Part shown: one piece after another, positions 18,075 through 27,771 of the stretch
Layout of the letters: the number at the start of each line of letters is the position of its first letter
How positions within the stretch are numbered: position 1 is the stretch's first letter
DNA from: Methanocatella intestini
Lineage (GTDB): Archaea; Methanobacteriota; Methanobacteria; Methanobacteriales; Methanobacteriaceae
Strand: one strand, 5' to 3'
Assembly: GCF_002252585.1 (NCBI RefSeq)
Contig: NZ_NQLD01000004.1
Length of the DNA stretch: 64,000 nucleotides
Made by a program: the position numbers and the translations under genes
The notes under the pieces: model-generated
Told to the model about the DNA's origin: nothing
Database searches by the model: none
Seen by the model: the letters and a program-made list of their open reading frames with translations, nothing else

Positions 18075-18578
18075 GTGGAAAAAATATTTGTAAATAGAGA
18101 TGCATGTGATGGATGTAACAATTGTGTAAACATGTGTGCATCTATTCACTCTGCTCCTAGAATTAAAATTATAGAGCATGATTCCGCATATTATTCCTTA
18201 GTTTGTCAACATTGCGAAAATGCACCTTGTGTAAAAATTTGTCCGACAAATGCAATGACTACAAAAGGTGTTAAAACTGAAGATTGTATCGGATGTGGCT
18301 TATGCAGTATTGTTTGTCCGTTTGGTGCAATTACTATTGCAGAAAGTGTAGCTGAAAAATGTGACCTCTGTGCAGATAGAGAAGAAGGTCCTGCTTGTGT
18401 AAAAGCATGTACCAAAAGAGCTATTTCAGTTATTGATCCTGCAAAAATCAAAATTAAAAATCAGGAAAAATATCTTGCAAAACTTGCTGGAGAATATGAT
18501 ATTGGAAGCACATCCAACCGCAGTTTTGTACACTTCATCACAAGTGCTGCAAGAGCAAGATTAGCTCTTGATGAATAA
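18075..18578 (+). CDS. porE: Fe-S electron-transfer protein PorE
   Basis: This 167-residue polyferredoxin-like protein carries four cysteine clusters, including CDGCNNCVNMC and CIGCGLCSIVC. It corresponds to PorE, which follows porB in Methanothermobacter-type operons. The probable role is to deliver electrons to the pyruvate oxidoreductase. The start is GTG with GGGGG upstream. A helical C-terminal tail of about 40 residues follows the clusters. Confidence 0.88.
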   Translation: MEKIFVNRDACDGCNNCVNMCASIHSAPRIKIIEHDSAYYSLVCQHCENAPCVKICPTNAMTTKGVKTEDCIGCGLCSIVCPFGAITIAESVAEKCDLCADREEGPACVKACTKRAISVIDPAKIKIKNQEKYLAKLAGEYDIGSTSNRSFVHFITSAARARLALDE

Positions 18579-18591
18579 ATAAGGAAAAAAC

Positions 18592-18837
18592 ATGGCTGGA
18601 GAACTTCATGCAAATTGTATAAACTGTGGAAAATGTCAACATCCTATGGATGTTGATGATATTTCCTTATTTTGCATGGAATGTGCTCCTAATGAAGCTC
18701 CTTGTTTAAAAGTTTGTCCTGAAAAAGCAATAGAAAGCATTGGAGGGGCGATTACTTTAAATAAAAATAAATGCAATAAATGCGGAGAATGTGCAAAAGT
18801 ATGTCCTTTAGGCATTTTAGATGCAATTATAAAATAG
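18592..18837 (+). CDS. porF: Ferredoxin-like protein PorF
   Basis: This 81-residue protein has a C-terminal ferredoxin cluster (CNKCGECAKVCP) and further cysteine pairs (CINCGKC, CMEC and CLKVCP) at the N-terminal half. It matches PorF at the end of the por operon. A T-run just past the stop codon at about 18840 fits a terminator. Confidence 0.87.
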   Translation: MAGELHANCINCGKCQHPMDVDDISLFCMECAPNEAPCLKVCPEKAIESIGGAITLNKNKCNKCGECAKVCPLGILDAIIK

Positions 18838-18927
18838 CTGTTTTTTAAAAAAATTTATTAAAGCTTAAAATATAAAATTATAATTAACTTTTCTTTTTAT
18901 AAAAAAATATTAAATAAGGTTTTTATT

Positions 18928-19773
18928 TTGATTACACAAGACATGATAAAAGATGCTGTTTATGAACTTTACAAAAAAGCAGTAATCGTTTTAGGAAATG
19001 ATGTGAAAAAAGCACTAGAAGATGCTCTTAAAGTAGAAGATAATGAACTTGCAAGGTTAAATATTGAAGCTATCTTAAAGAATATTGAACTTGCTGAAGA
19101 AAAACAAATTCCAATGTGTCAAGATACAGGTTTGCCAGTAGTTTTTGTCAAATTAGGAAATGTTGAAGTTGAAAATTTAAGAGCGGGAATTGAAGAAGGA
19201 ATTAAAAAAGCTACAAAAGAAATTCCAATTAGGCCAAATATTGTAGATCCTTTAACAAGAGAAAATACAAACATCAATGTTGGATCATACATCCCTCCAA
19301 TAGATATTGAGTTAATAGATGAAGATTATCTCGAAATAACAATTTTACCTAAAGGATTTGGCTCAGAAAACAATAATGCTATGAAAATGGCTCTTCCAGC
19401 TGAAGGAATTCAAGGCATAAAAGATTTTGTAGTTGAATCTGTCCTAAAAGCAAAAGGAAAACCTTGCCCCCCAACAGTAATAGGGGTCGGAATTGGAGGA
19501 ACCTCTGATTTATGTTTAAAATTAGGTAAAAAAGCACTTCTCGGAGAAGTTGGTAAAAGAAATCCTGATCCGGAAATAGCTAAACTAGAATTAGAAATTC
19601 TTGAAGAAATCAATAATTCCGGAATCGGTCCGATGGGTCTTGGGGGTAAAACAACAACATTAGATGTTAAAATTCTAAAAGCCCATACACATACTGCAGG
19701 ACTGCCTATTGGTGTTTGTGTGCAATGCTGGGCAGACAGACATGCGACAACTAAAATTTATGATAAAAAATAA
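18928..19773 (+). CDS. Fumarate hydratase, alpha subunit (TtdA/class I type)
   Basis: The 281-residue subunit belongs to class I two-subunit fumarases with an oxygen-sensitive 4Fe-4S cluster. Cluster cysteines can be seen in IPMCQDTGLPV and in the late CVQCWADRHA. It interconverts fumarate and malate in the incomplete reductive TCA branch used for biosynthesis. The start is a TTG 8 bp after AAGGT. The beta subunit is not encoded in the window. Confidence 0.9.
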   Translation: MITQDMIKDAVYELYKKAVIVLGNDVKKALEDALKVEDNELARLNIEAILKNIELAEEKQIPMCQDTGLPVVFVKLGNVEVENLRAGIEEGIKKATKEIPIRPNIVDPLTRENTNINVGSYIPPIDIELIDEDYLEITILPKGFGSENNNAMKMALPAEGIQGIKDFVVESVLKAKGKPCPPTVIGVGIGGTSDLCLKLGKKALLGEVGKRNPDPEIAKLELEILEEINNSGIGPMGLGGKTTTLDVKILKAHTHTAGLPIGVCVQCWADRHATTKIYDKK

Positions 19774-19780
19774 AAATAGG

Positions 19781-19803
19781 ATTGATTATTTAAAATAATC
19801 AAT
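19781..19803. terminator. Perfect inverted repeat between convergent genes
   Basis: The arms 19781-19791 and 19793-19803 are perfect 11-bp complements with a one-base centre. They sit between the fumarase and phoU stop codons. T-rich sequence lies on the plus-strand side, so this may be a bidirectional terminator. Confidence 0.6.
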
Positions 19804-20496
19804 TTATTGTTCTTCTTTTTTTAATTTCTCAATACGAGGTCTTTTATGAGTATTGATGAAAATAACTCTTTCCCCAATATTAACTACCCTATCAGCTATT
19901 CTTTCCAGATACCTTGCAATGAAAATAATATTAACTATTTCTAATGCATCCTGGGTTTTTTCAGTTAATAATTCAGTAGTGTGGGATAATATAATATCAA
20001 ATAAATCATCTACTTTATCATCATCACTAGCTAACTCTCTTGCAACGTCCATATCCTGATTACAAAAAGATCCAAATCCTCTAGTTAACATGATTTGAAC
20101 ATAATCAGCCATGTACTCCAAGTCCCTCATTATTTTATTTGAAACTTTCATTCCTTCAATAGTAGCTGCTGATTCTGCAATATTTCTACATAAATAAGCT
20201 ATTCTTTTTACATGAGAAATAACTCTAATTGATGATTCAATATACATTAAATCTGTAGCTAATGGTTGTTCCATAGCTATAAATCTAATACAACTCCTTT
20301 CAATTTCATGACCGCAGATATCTAATTCTTTAGCTTTTTCAACAACCTCTGCAGCTTTTTCTTCATCAAAGTTAGATAATAGAGATGTTGCTTTTCTATG
20401 TAAATCTAATGTGTCATTACAATAATTTCTAAGATTTTTCTTAATTGATTCCATCCTTTCTTCAAATACATAAGTAGGATATTCCTTATTCTCCAT
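19804..20496 (-). CDS. phoU: PhoU-type phosphate transport regulator
   Basis: The 230-residue, all-helical protein contains two PhoU repeats; the motifs ERSCIRFIAMEQP and LERIADRVVNIGE are characteristic. It modulates the Pst transporter. It is the last gene of pstSCAB-phoU on the minus strand. I chose the ATG at 20496, since GGTGA lies four bases upstream. Confidence 0.92.
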   Translation of the reverse strand: MENKEYPTYVFEERMESIKKNLRNYCNDTLDLHRKATSLLSNFDEEKAAEVVEKAKELDICGHEIERSCIRFIAMEQPLATDLMYIESSIRVISHVKRIAYLCRNIAESAATIEGMKVSNKIMRDLEYMADYVQIMLTRGFGSFCNQDMDVARELASDDDKVDDLFDIILSHTTELLTEKTQDALEIVNIIFIARYLERIADRVVNIGERVIFINTHKRPRIEKLKKEEQ

Positions 20497-20505
20497 CAAA
20501 TCACC

Positions 20506-21255
20506 TTAACCAAATCTTCCAGTAATATATTCTTCTGTTTTTTCCTCTTTTGGATTTACAAATATTTTATCTGTTAAACCACTTTCAATTATTTCTCCGT
20601 TTAAGAAGAAAGAAGTGTATTTAGATACCCTTGTAGCCTGTTGCATATTATGTGTAACCATAACAATAGTATACTTTTCTTTAAGTTTATGGATTAAATT
20701 CTCAATTTTCAATGTGGAAATTGGGTCTAATGCAGAACAGGGTTCATCCATTAAAATTACTTCCGGACTAACAGCAATTGTACGTGCTATACATAATCTT
20801 TGTTGCTGACCACCGGATAATCCCATTGCAGACTTATCCAATTTATCTTTAACTTCATCCCAGATAGCTGCTGATTTTAGACTTTCTTCAACTACCTGAG
20901 CAATATAATCCTCATCTTCTTCTCCATGAATTCTTAATCCATATGCAACATTATCAAATATAGATTTTGGAAATGGATTTGGCTTTTGGAAAACCATACC
21001 TACTTTTTTTCTTAAATCAACAACATCTACAGAATCATCATAAACATCTACACCATCCAGGTAAATATTACCATCATGACTAAATGTTGGAATTAAGTCA
21101 TTCATACGGTTAATTGTCCTGATGAATGTAGATTTACCACAACCTGAAGGTCCAATAAGTGCAGTAACAGAATTCTCTGGAACATCCATATTTACATTTT
21201 TTAAAATTTGAGCATCCTCAAAGAATGTGTTTAAATTTCTAACTTCCAATTTCAT
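20506..21255 (-). CDS. pstB: Phosphate ABC transporter ATP-binding protein
   Basis: The 249-residue ATPase has Walker A GPSGCGKSTFIRTINRMND, the signature LSGGQQQRLCIAR and Walker B VILMDEP. The RTINRMNDL sequence following Walker A is specific for PstB. It energises phosphate import through PstA and PstC. Confidence 0.97.
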   Translation of the reverse strand: MKLEVRNLNTFFEDAQILKNVNMDVPENSVTALIGPSGCGKSTFIRTINRMNDLIPTFSHDGNIYLDGVDVYDDSVDVVDLRKKVGMVFQKPNPFPKSIFDNVAYGLRIHGEEDEDYIAQVVEESLKSAAIWDEVKDKLDKSAMGLSGGQQQRLCIARTIAVSPEVILMDEPCSALDPISTLKIENLIHKLKEKYTIVMVTHNMQQATRVSKYTSFFLNGEIIESGLTDKIFVNPKEEKTEEYITGRFG

Positions 21256-21258
21256 TAT

Positions 21259-22107
21259 TTATTTCCCCATAATTTTCTTTTGATATCTCTCAACAATTAA
21301 ATTAGTTGCAACAGTTAATATTAATACAATAATTACCAGTACTGCAGCGGTTCCATATGCATTCTGGAGTGAAACACCTTCAGTAGCTAATACATACAAA
21401 TGAAGTGGTAAAGGTCTACCTGGATCAAATATAGATATAGGTACTGTTAATGCAGATCCTACAGCATACATAACTGCAGCTGCTTCAGAAATAGCCCTAG
21501 TCATAGCTAAAATAACACCAGTAATTATTCCAGGTAATGCTGCAGGCAATATAACTGAATAGATAACCTGCCATTTTGTAGCACCTAATCCGTAACTTCC
21601 TTCTTTATAGGAATTTGGAATGGAGGTTAATGTAACTTCAGCAACTTGGAAAATAGTTGGAATAGCCATTAATGCTAAAACTAATCCTCCAGATAATATA
21701 CACCAGCCTAATTTCAGGAACACAACAAAAAATGCTAAACCAAATAAACCAAATACAATAGACGGAATTGAAGCTAATGTTTCTGATCCGAAGCGGATAA
21801 ATTTGATAATTTTTTGGTTTGATGCATATTCTGACATGTAAATAGCTGCACCAACACCTAACGGAGTAGCTATTACTGCAGCAATGAAAACTACATATAT
21901 ACTTGAAATAATCATAGGGAATATTCCTCCTTCTCTTCCGGCATCAATCGGACCTGAGAATAAAAACTCAAAATTAATAACCGGAATTCCTTTAACAAGA
22001 ATATAACCTAATATGATAATTAATATAAGTAATGTAACAACACCAGATAATACAAATACACCATTCATTATTTTCTGGGAAGTCTTAGGAGAGCAAAAAC
22101 TCTTCAT
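21259..22107 (-). CDS. pstA: Phosphate ABC transporter permease
   Basis: The 282-residue protein has six membrane helices. It contains the EAA-type motif SYGLGATKWQVIYSVILPAA that contacts the ATPase and a LASIPSIVFGLFGL segment typical of Pst permeases. It overlaps the end of pstC by 4 bp, so the two are translationally coupled. Confidence 0.96.
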   Translation of the reverse strand: MKSFCSPKTSQKIMNGVFVLSGVVTLLILIIILGYILVKGIPVINFEFLFSGPIDAGREGGIFPMIISSIYVVFIAAVIATPLGVGAAIYMSEYASNQKIIKFIRFGSETLASIPSIVFGLFGLAFFVVFLKLGWCILSGGLVLALMAIPTIFQVAEVTLTSIPNSYKEGSYGLGATKWQVIYSVILPAALPGIITGVILAMTRAISEAAAVMYAVGSALTVPISIFDPGRPLPLHLYVLATEGVSLQNAYGTAAVLVIIVLILTVATNLIVERYQKKIMGK

Positions 22108-22979
22108 TCAATCCCCTCCGCACCAATACCATATTTATTTTGAACATAATTTGCTACTAATAATAAAGCTGCGATTATAATAAATAATACAACAGCAGTA
22201 CCGAATAATGCATTATAATGTAATCCAGTTGCATAACCCATTTCCAATGCAATATTTGTTGTAAGTGTCCTAACTGGAGCAAATATTGATCCGGGAACTT
22301 GAGCAACATTACCTGCCACCATAATTACAGCCAAAGTCTCACCAATCGCCCTTCCAATACCAAGAATGATTGCAGTAATTATTCCAGGCAATGCAGATGG
22401 GAAAATTATATGACGAATTGTTTGCCAATGAGTAGATCCAAGACCTAATGCGGCTTCTCTATACTCACCAGGAACTGCTTTAATTGCATCCTGGGAAACT
22501 GATATGATTGTTGGTAATATCATGACAGATAAAATTAAAGCAGCTGTAAATACACTAAATCCGGTACCTCCAAAATTTTGACGTACAATAGGCACTAAAA
22601 CTGTTAAACCAAAAAATCCATAAACTACTGAAGGAATTCCAGATAATGTTTGGATAACCGGTTTTAAAAACAATTTTATTTTATCAGGAGCTATTTCTTC
22701 CATAAATATAGCACATAATAAAGATAATGGAACAGCTATCACCAATGAAAGTAAAGTTACAAATATTGAACCTATAATCATTGGGAAAACACCAAATTGA
22801 CCATCATTAGGAGCCCAGTTACTGCCTGTTAAAAAATGGAAAAATCCATATGACTGAAATGCAGGAATTGCCTCACTAACAATAAATGCCAATATAACAA
22901 AAATAACAAAAATGGAAAAGATTGCTGTTATAAACAATCCTTTCTCAATAAAAAATTCACTAAAGTTTTTAGTTTCCAT
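22104..22979 (-). CDS. pstC: Phosphate ABC transporter permease
   Basis: The protein has six membrane helices, the EAALGLGSTHWQTIRHIIFP coupling motif and the GIPSVVYGFFGL segment shared with PstA. I chose the ATG at 22979; the preceding in-frame TTG is one codon upstream. It lies between pstS and pstA. Confidence 0.96.
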   Translation of the reverse strand: METKNFSEFFIEKGLFITAIFSIFVIFVILAFIVSEAIPAFQSYGFFHFLTGSNWAPNDGQFGVFPMIIGSIFVTLLSLVIAVPLSLLCAIFMEEIAPDKIKLFLKPVIQTLSGIPSVVYGFFGLTVLVPIVRQNFGGTGFSVFTAALILSVMILPTIISVSQDAIKAVPGEYREAALGLGSTHWQTIRHIIFPSALPGIITAIILGIGRAIGETLAVIMVAGNVAQVPGSIFAPVRTLTTNIALEMGYATGLHYNALFGTAVVLFIIIAALLLVANYVQNKYGIGAEGIE

Positions 22980-22994
22980 CAAACCACTATGAAT

Positions 22995-23804
22995 CTATTT
23001 TGAAGTCTTAATAATTTTTTCATCAGCTAATACTTTACCACCATCATCACTTAATACCCAATCGATGAAGTTTTTGGTCTCGCCAGTAGGTTCACCATTG
23101 GTTAAGAATAAGAATGGTCTTTGAAGTTCGTATGAACCATCTGCAATAGTAGCATCAGACGGTGCAACTCCATTTACATTAACTGCTTTAATATCATCAC
23201 TAATATGAGCATAAGATACAAAACCAATTGCATTAGGATCTTGGGAAACAGATTGTTTTACTGCTTCAGTAGAACTTTGAACAACAGCATCATCTTTAAT
23301 TTTGCTGTCACCCATAACAATACTTTCAAATGCATCTAAAGTACCTGAACCTTCTTCACGTGTGATGACATTTATTTTTCCATCACTTCCACCTACTTGA
23401 TTCCAGTTGGTAATGTTACCAGAGAAAATTCCTTGAAGCTGTTCATCGGATAAATCTGAAACTTGGTTTTGAGGATTGATTGCAATTACAATTCCGTCTT
23501 TTCCTAATTCATATTGTTTTAAGGAACTGTTATTGTCTAAAGCTTTTGAACACATACCAATATCAGCAGATCCATCTTCAGCACTTTTGATACCTACACT
23601 AGATCCTCCACCTTGCACATTGATTTGAGCATCAGGGTGTGATTCTTTATAAACTTCTACTAACTTTTCAGCAACAGGTTGAACTGAGGTTGATCCTGCC
23701 ACTTGAACTTTTGATGATCCTGCATCTGCAGAAATAATCAAAGCACCTGCAATTATAACAATAATTGCTATAATACCAATTAAATATTTATTTTTCTTTT
23801 TCAT
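22995..23804 (-). CDS. pstS: Phosphate-binding lipoprotein-like/anchored protein
   Basis: An N-terminal signal-anchor (residues 1-25) is followed by the PstS-type periplasmic-binding fold. The phosphate-contacting segments AGSTSVQP and REEGSGTLDAF are visible. I chose the ATG at 23804, which has GAGGAG seven bases upstream; the GTG at 23816 is in frame but lies before that site. This first gene of the pst operon has a TATA box at 23838-23845, predicting a leader of only about 10 nt. Confidence 0.94.
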   Translation of the reverse strand: MKKKNKYLIGIIAIIVIIAGALIISADAGSSKVQVAGSTSVQPVAEKLVEVYKESHPDAQINVQGGGSSVGIKSAEDGSADIGMCSKALDNNSSLKQYELGKDGIVIAINPQNQVSDLSDEQLQGIFSGNITNWNQVGGSDGKINVITREEGSGTLDAFESIVMGDSKIKDDAVVQSSTEAVKQSVSQDPNAIGFVSYAHISDDIKAVNVNGVAPSDATIADGSYELQRPFLFLTNGEPTGETKNFIDWVLSDDGGKVLADEKIIKTSK

Positions 23805-23837
23805 TTTTCTCCTCACATAACTGTTTTAACAAAGCCA

Positions 23838-23870
23838 TATATAAATGTTGCTTTTTGTGAATAAATATTC
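23838..23870 (-). promoter_or_regulatory. pst operon promoter with upstream inverted repeat
   Basis: On the minus strand, the inverted repeat GAATA-TT-TATTC (23859-23870) precedes the TATA box TTTATATA (23838-23845). The repeat is in the right place for an activator or repressor of phosphate-starvation expression. A specific regulator is not shown. Confidence 0.5.
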
Positions 23871-23967
23871 CTAATTAGTGAAATTAAGGTCTTAGAAGAC
23901 TGTATGTTTTATGAAATAAAATTCTCAAAAAGTGAATAAAAATAGAAAAATAAAAAAAATAATGAGA

Positions 23968-24849
23968 TTACCTAAATGTACGGGGAGTAGTAGATCTAGG
24001 TATATTCTTATGAAATTCAATAGCTACATCAATAATTTCTATAGAAATGTCCCCTATTCTTTCAAAGGCTTTAACAACCCTAAATAAGTACATAAAATAA
24101 TTAGAACGTTCCTTTTCATCAAATGAATTTTCAGCCATTTGAGTAGCTATTATATTAATGGATTTGTTTTGAAGCATATGCATAGATTCTTCAAAATCCA
24201 TAATATCTTCTTTAAGATTAGTTTTTCCTTCTAAAAATGCAAGCATAGCTGATCTGATCATCTTTTGAGCAGTTTTATACATTTTCTTTAAATTTTTAAG
24301 AATAGTTTCATCAACTTCATAAACATCTTCAATTACGAACTTTGCAATATGCCCGCAATAATCACCTATACGCTCCAAATCATAAGCCACTTCATTATAA
24401 AGCATGGATTTTGATAATTCAGAATGCTGATTAATACTAACAATAGTTTCAACAGATGTTCTTACTTTTTCAACCATATTATTAGTAGTATAATCCATTT
24501 CTAAAGCAGCATTAGCTTTATTTTCATCATATTCATAAACAGCATCAAATGACTCCTGTAATTGAGATTGAACATGTTTAGCCATGTTAGACAACATATC
24601 ATTAACTAAAACATATCCTGAATCATTACTCGGAGCATAATCTCCAAAAGATTCTGCTAACTTTTCGTATACTTTTAAATCAACCATGTATGCTCTTTTA
24701 ACAGTTCCATCTTTTACAAGAGGCTGAAGTAGCTGAGTAACATAACGGCGTGTTATCCCCAGTTTTTCAGCTATTTCATCTTGAGTAGCGGGGTTTTCAT
24801 ATAAGATACAATCCAAAATATCTTTCAATGTTTTATTTTTTTTACTCAT
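23968..24849 (-). CDS. PhoU-domain regulator with N-terminal winged helix-turn-helix
   Basis: Residues 1-65 form a winged helix (DEIAEKLGITRRYVTQLLQPL), followed by two PhoU-type helical repeats (YDLERIGDYCGHIAKF and FERIGDISIEI). The combination joins DNA binding to phosphate-transporter sensing. The gene lies upstream of pstS in the same orientation, so it is the best local candidate regulator of the pst promoter. It is separated from pstS by about 160 bp and probably cotranscribed with the membrane protein 5 bp upstream. Confidence 0.85.
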   Translation of the reverse strand: MSKKNKTLKDILDCILYENPATQDEIAEKLGITRRYVTQLLQPLVKDGTVKRAYMVDLKVYEKLAESFGDYAPSNDSGYVLVNDMLSNMAKHVQSQLQESFDAVYEYDENKANAALEMDYTTNNMVEKVRTSVETIVSINQHSELSKSMLYNEVAYDLERIGDYCGHIAKFVIEDVYEVDETILKNLKKMYKTAQKMIRSAMLAFLEGKTNLKEDIMDFEESMHMLQNKSINIIATQMAENSFDEKERSNYFMYLFRVVKAFERIGDISIEIIDVAIEFHKNIPRSTTPRTFR

Positions 24850-24854
24850 ACTAT

Positions 24855-25661
24855 CTACTTTTTATAGTCATCTAAAAACTCATTAGTTTCAAATTGAATG
24901 TTTTCAGAAGATTTGTTTATTTGATTTCGTCTAACTTTATGTGTTACTGGTTTTTCCCTATAACCATGCTCCCTATAACTACTATCCCTTGAAGATACAT
25001 TCCTTCTGTTTTGATGAATTTGTATTAACTTAAGGTCGTCCAAATTTTGTTGACTAACTGGACGTTTTTTAATTTCGCTTTTAGCTTCTTTAGCAGACAT
25101 TAAAATCTTATAAATTACTGAGGATAATAATATAAATGCAATTAAAGCTATTGGGAAACCAAAATAATGGAATATATAATATAACACTAAAAATCCACTA
25201 TCACAGAAACCTTTAGCTAAAAATATCAATCCAATAAATGCAATTAAACCTCCATGAGATTTTTTAATAAAATCGGGTTTTAATACAAATGGATAAACAC
25301 TCATAGCTAACAAAGAGAAACCTAAAACTCTATATAAATTATTATCTGCAACATTTTGAAGAGATAAATACACATTTAAAAATGTTGACGGTAAAAATCC
25401 CATTTCAGACAACATAGCAAAAATTAACAATAGCTGAATTAATGCCATAACAATTAATGGAAATGAATATGCTATTTCCCACTCAAAATTAGCTTTAAGC
25501 TTTGCATTATCAACCGGTTTTTGCAATGCTTCTGAAAGCACATTGTAAAGTACGGAAGACAATACAGAACCAATAATAGTCCCCGCAACTCCAAGCACTG
25601 CAGTAGTAATAGCTACAAATGCTGAAATAAAAGCCACTAAAATAATTTTTGAATGATTCAA
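24855..25661 (-). CDS. Membrane protein of unknown function, upstream of PhoU-HTH regulator
   Basis: The 268-residue protein has about six predicted membrane helices in residues 5-200 and then a basic, hydrophilic cytoplasmic tail of about 65 residues rich in Arg, Asn and Ser. The family is not recognised. The start is TTG with GGTG eight bases upstream. Its tight coupling to the PhoU-HTH gene hints at a role in phosphate sensing; that is only contextual. Confidence 0.5.
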   Translation of the reverse strand: MNHSKIILVAFISAFVAITTAVLGVAGTIIGSVLSSVLYNVLSEALQKPVDNAKLKANFEWEIAYSFPLIVMALIQLLLIFAMLSEMGFLPSTFLNVYLSLQNVADNNLYRVLGFSLLAMSVYPFVLKPDFIKKSHGGLIAFIGLIFLAKGFCDSGFLVLYYIFHYFGFPIALIAFILLSSVIYKILMSAKEAKSEIKKRPVSQQNLDDLKLIQIHQNRRNVSSRDSSYREHGYREKPVTHKVRRNQINKSSENIQFETNEFLDDYKK

Positions 25662-25691
25662 ATTTTCACCTTCATTATATTTAATATAATT

Positions 25692-25728
25692 AAAAAAATG
25701 TAATAAACATTTTTATCACTTATTACAT
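25692..25728 (-). terminator. Terminator after hcgG
   Basis: ATGTAATAA (25698-25706) and TTATTACAT (25720-25728) form a 9-bp stem. On the minus strand a T-run (25692-25698) follows it directly. Confidence 0.6.
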
Positions 25729-25759
25729 TTTATTATTTAATTAATTTATAAGTTTAGGT

Positions 25760-27262
25760 TTATACAATATTAAATGCATTTGGGACTTTATTTAAAATTT
25801 TATTACTAATGCCAGGAACTGTTGAAGATATAATAGAACTGTCTGCTTGATTGGCACTATTTACATCACCATCTCCAGGAATAATAGTTGCATCTAATGC
25901 ATCCTGTAAATTCTCAACAGTCATACGTTGAACCCATGGGTCTGCATCAGAGATAATAATTTCATCAACTTGCTTATCTAATTCATTAGCTATTACCCAG
26001 GAAAGGAACCTTCCACCAAGCAATGCTACACTATTTCCATTAACAGAATTTACAATATCATTTAAATCATTTTTTAAAGTAAGATTTTTATACATTTTTG
26101 AATTAATTAAAGTAGCCCAATGTGCATCCCCAACAGTATATGCACCAATCTTTTTTGGATAAATATAATCTCTTCCAGCTATTTTAATAGCTGTTGTAAG
26201 AGGTATTAAATCTTCTTTTAAAACCGGGACCTGAACATTAGGATTATGGACTTCTTCCTTCATTATTTGCATTATTCTTGGAAGACCAAATTTACCTCTT
26301 CTTGCAGTTCCAGGCTCATAACCACACATATATCCATGATGATTTTTTGGAAAACCAGTTATAATAACATTCAGACCTGATCTGAGGCCTACTCTACATT
26401 CCCTTTCATAAGCACCATTAGTACCTACAACTTTACCTGGACATAATATTCTTGAAGCTGCAACTGCTTTTGCAAATGCTTCAACAGGATTTTTAGCAGC
26501 ATTATATGGTCCTCCTTCAAGTACAAAAACATCCGCACCTATTTCAATAGCTTTTTCAAAACCGGTAATGAGATCATCATAACCATCACCAATAAACATG
26601 ATGGCTTCAAGGCCTCTCTGATATTTTTTAGCCAAGTCGGCTATATCAACTGCTTCTCTGTAAGGTGCTGCATGACCTTCACCAGTTTGCTCACTAGTTA
26701 AATTAATAGCTACTGAAGAGGATAATTTTACCCATTCTTCCTTATCTGAAGATTCTGCTTTTTCCTTATCAATTAATCTTTCATGAATTCTGTCTCTCGG
26801 ACATTCAGTATAAACCGGTCCTTTATTATAACATTCACCACCACATCCTACAATATTTTGTGGAAGTCTCATAGGTCCGTTTTCACCAAAATGATCTAAA
26901 TCAAGTGGAACATCAACACTATCATATACCTTCCTCATTACTTCAATGCCACGCATCCCATGTTTTTCAGCAATATCTGCAAATGCATATGCACAAATAT
27001 GAATAGGCAATCCCAACATATCTGATAAACGGCAGTTTCCAAGTAATTCCATTAATTCCAAGTCAGATGCGCATGTTCCAACAACAGCTTCAGTTAAATC
27101 ACAGCCTAATGGAAATCTTTTAAATTTCATTCCCAATTTCATTGTGTCCTCTAAAGACAATTCAGAAATTGCATCAACAACTTCAACTACATTTTTATCC
27201 ATTTTAGATAATTCAATAGCTGCATCGTCATCAACAATAGCTTCTTTAATTAAATCATACAT
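25760..27262 (-). CDS. hcgG: Hmd co-occurring protein HcgG
   Basis: This 500-residue protein is found in hmd gene clusters. It contains cysteines in VGCGGECYNKGPVYTECPRD and a C-terminal Rossmann-like part (SVALLGGRFLSWVIANEL). HcgG is required for maturation of the iron-guanylylpyridinol cofactor of [Fe]-hydrogenase and has been described as fibrillarin-like; its exact reaction is unclear. It is transcribed divergently from hmd, with about 510 bp between them, while hcgA-F lie on the other side of hmd. Confidence 0.8.
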   Translation of the reverse strand: MYDLIKEAIVDDDAAIELSKMDKNVVEVVDAISELSLEDTMKLGMKFKRFPLGCDLTEAVVGTCASDLELMELLGNCRLSDMLGLPIHICAYAFADIAEKHGMRGIEVMRKVYDSVDVPLDLDHFGENGPMRLPQNIVGCGGECYNKGPVYTECPRDRIHERLIDKEKAESSDKEEWVKLSSSVAINLTSEQTGEGHAAPYREAVDIADLAKKYQRGLEAIMFIGDGYDDLITGFEKAIEIGADVFVLEGGPYNAAKNPVEAFAKAVAASRILCPGKVVGTNGAYERECRVGLRSGLNVIITGFPKNHHGYMCGYEPGTARRGKFGLPRIMQIMKEEVHNPNVQVPVLKEDLIPLTTAIKIAGRDYIYPKKIGAYTVGDAHWATLINSKMYKNLTLKNDLNDIVNSVNGNSVALLGGRFLSWVIANELDKQVDEIIISDADPWVQRMTVENLQDALDATIIPGDGDVNSANQADSSIISSTVPGISNKILNKVPNAFNIV

Positions 27263-27771
27263 TTGATTACAACCTCTAAATTTAATTAAATATATTATAT
27301 GAACATATCAAATAAATAAATTTTGTTTTATAAGTTAAGAACAATTTATTCCCAATAGCTAAAAATATCCTAACTTAAGTACGATAATAAGTTTTTAAAA
27401 ATCGTATATAAAAAAACAAGCTATAACGAATAGAATTATAATAGCAATACTTAAAAAAAGGCCAAAATAACTTAAAAAAATCAAAAGTAATACAAAAATA
27501 AAAAAACGAAAATATAAGTTAATACTACTAAAAAAACAGATATAAAAACTTATATATTGTAAAGATATAATAATTTAATTGTTACTACAACTGCTGAATT
27601 CAGCGAAAATTATTTAAAAATTAGAATAGATGTTTGCTAACAAACATGAAGTTCTTTTATATAATTAATAGGGAGATTATTAAGGCACATTTTAAATAAT
27701 TATTATGTAGTAAATGTTTTTTAAGAAACTTAAAAAATAAAATGTATATATGTTTTAAAGGAGACAAAATA
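27263..27771 (+). promoter_or_regulatory. hcgG-hmd intergenic control region
   Basis: There is no gene in this AT-rich 500 bp. Toward hmd two TATA-like elements are visible, CTTATATAT (27547-27555) and TTTTATATAA (27655-27664). Between them lie two perfect palindromes: GCTGAATTCAGC (27593-27604) and ATGTTTG-CTAA-CAAACAT (27630-27647). The second ends eight bases before the proximal TATA box. The hmd ribosome-binding site AAAGGAG lies at about 27758-27764. Confidence 0.6.
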
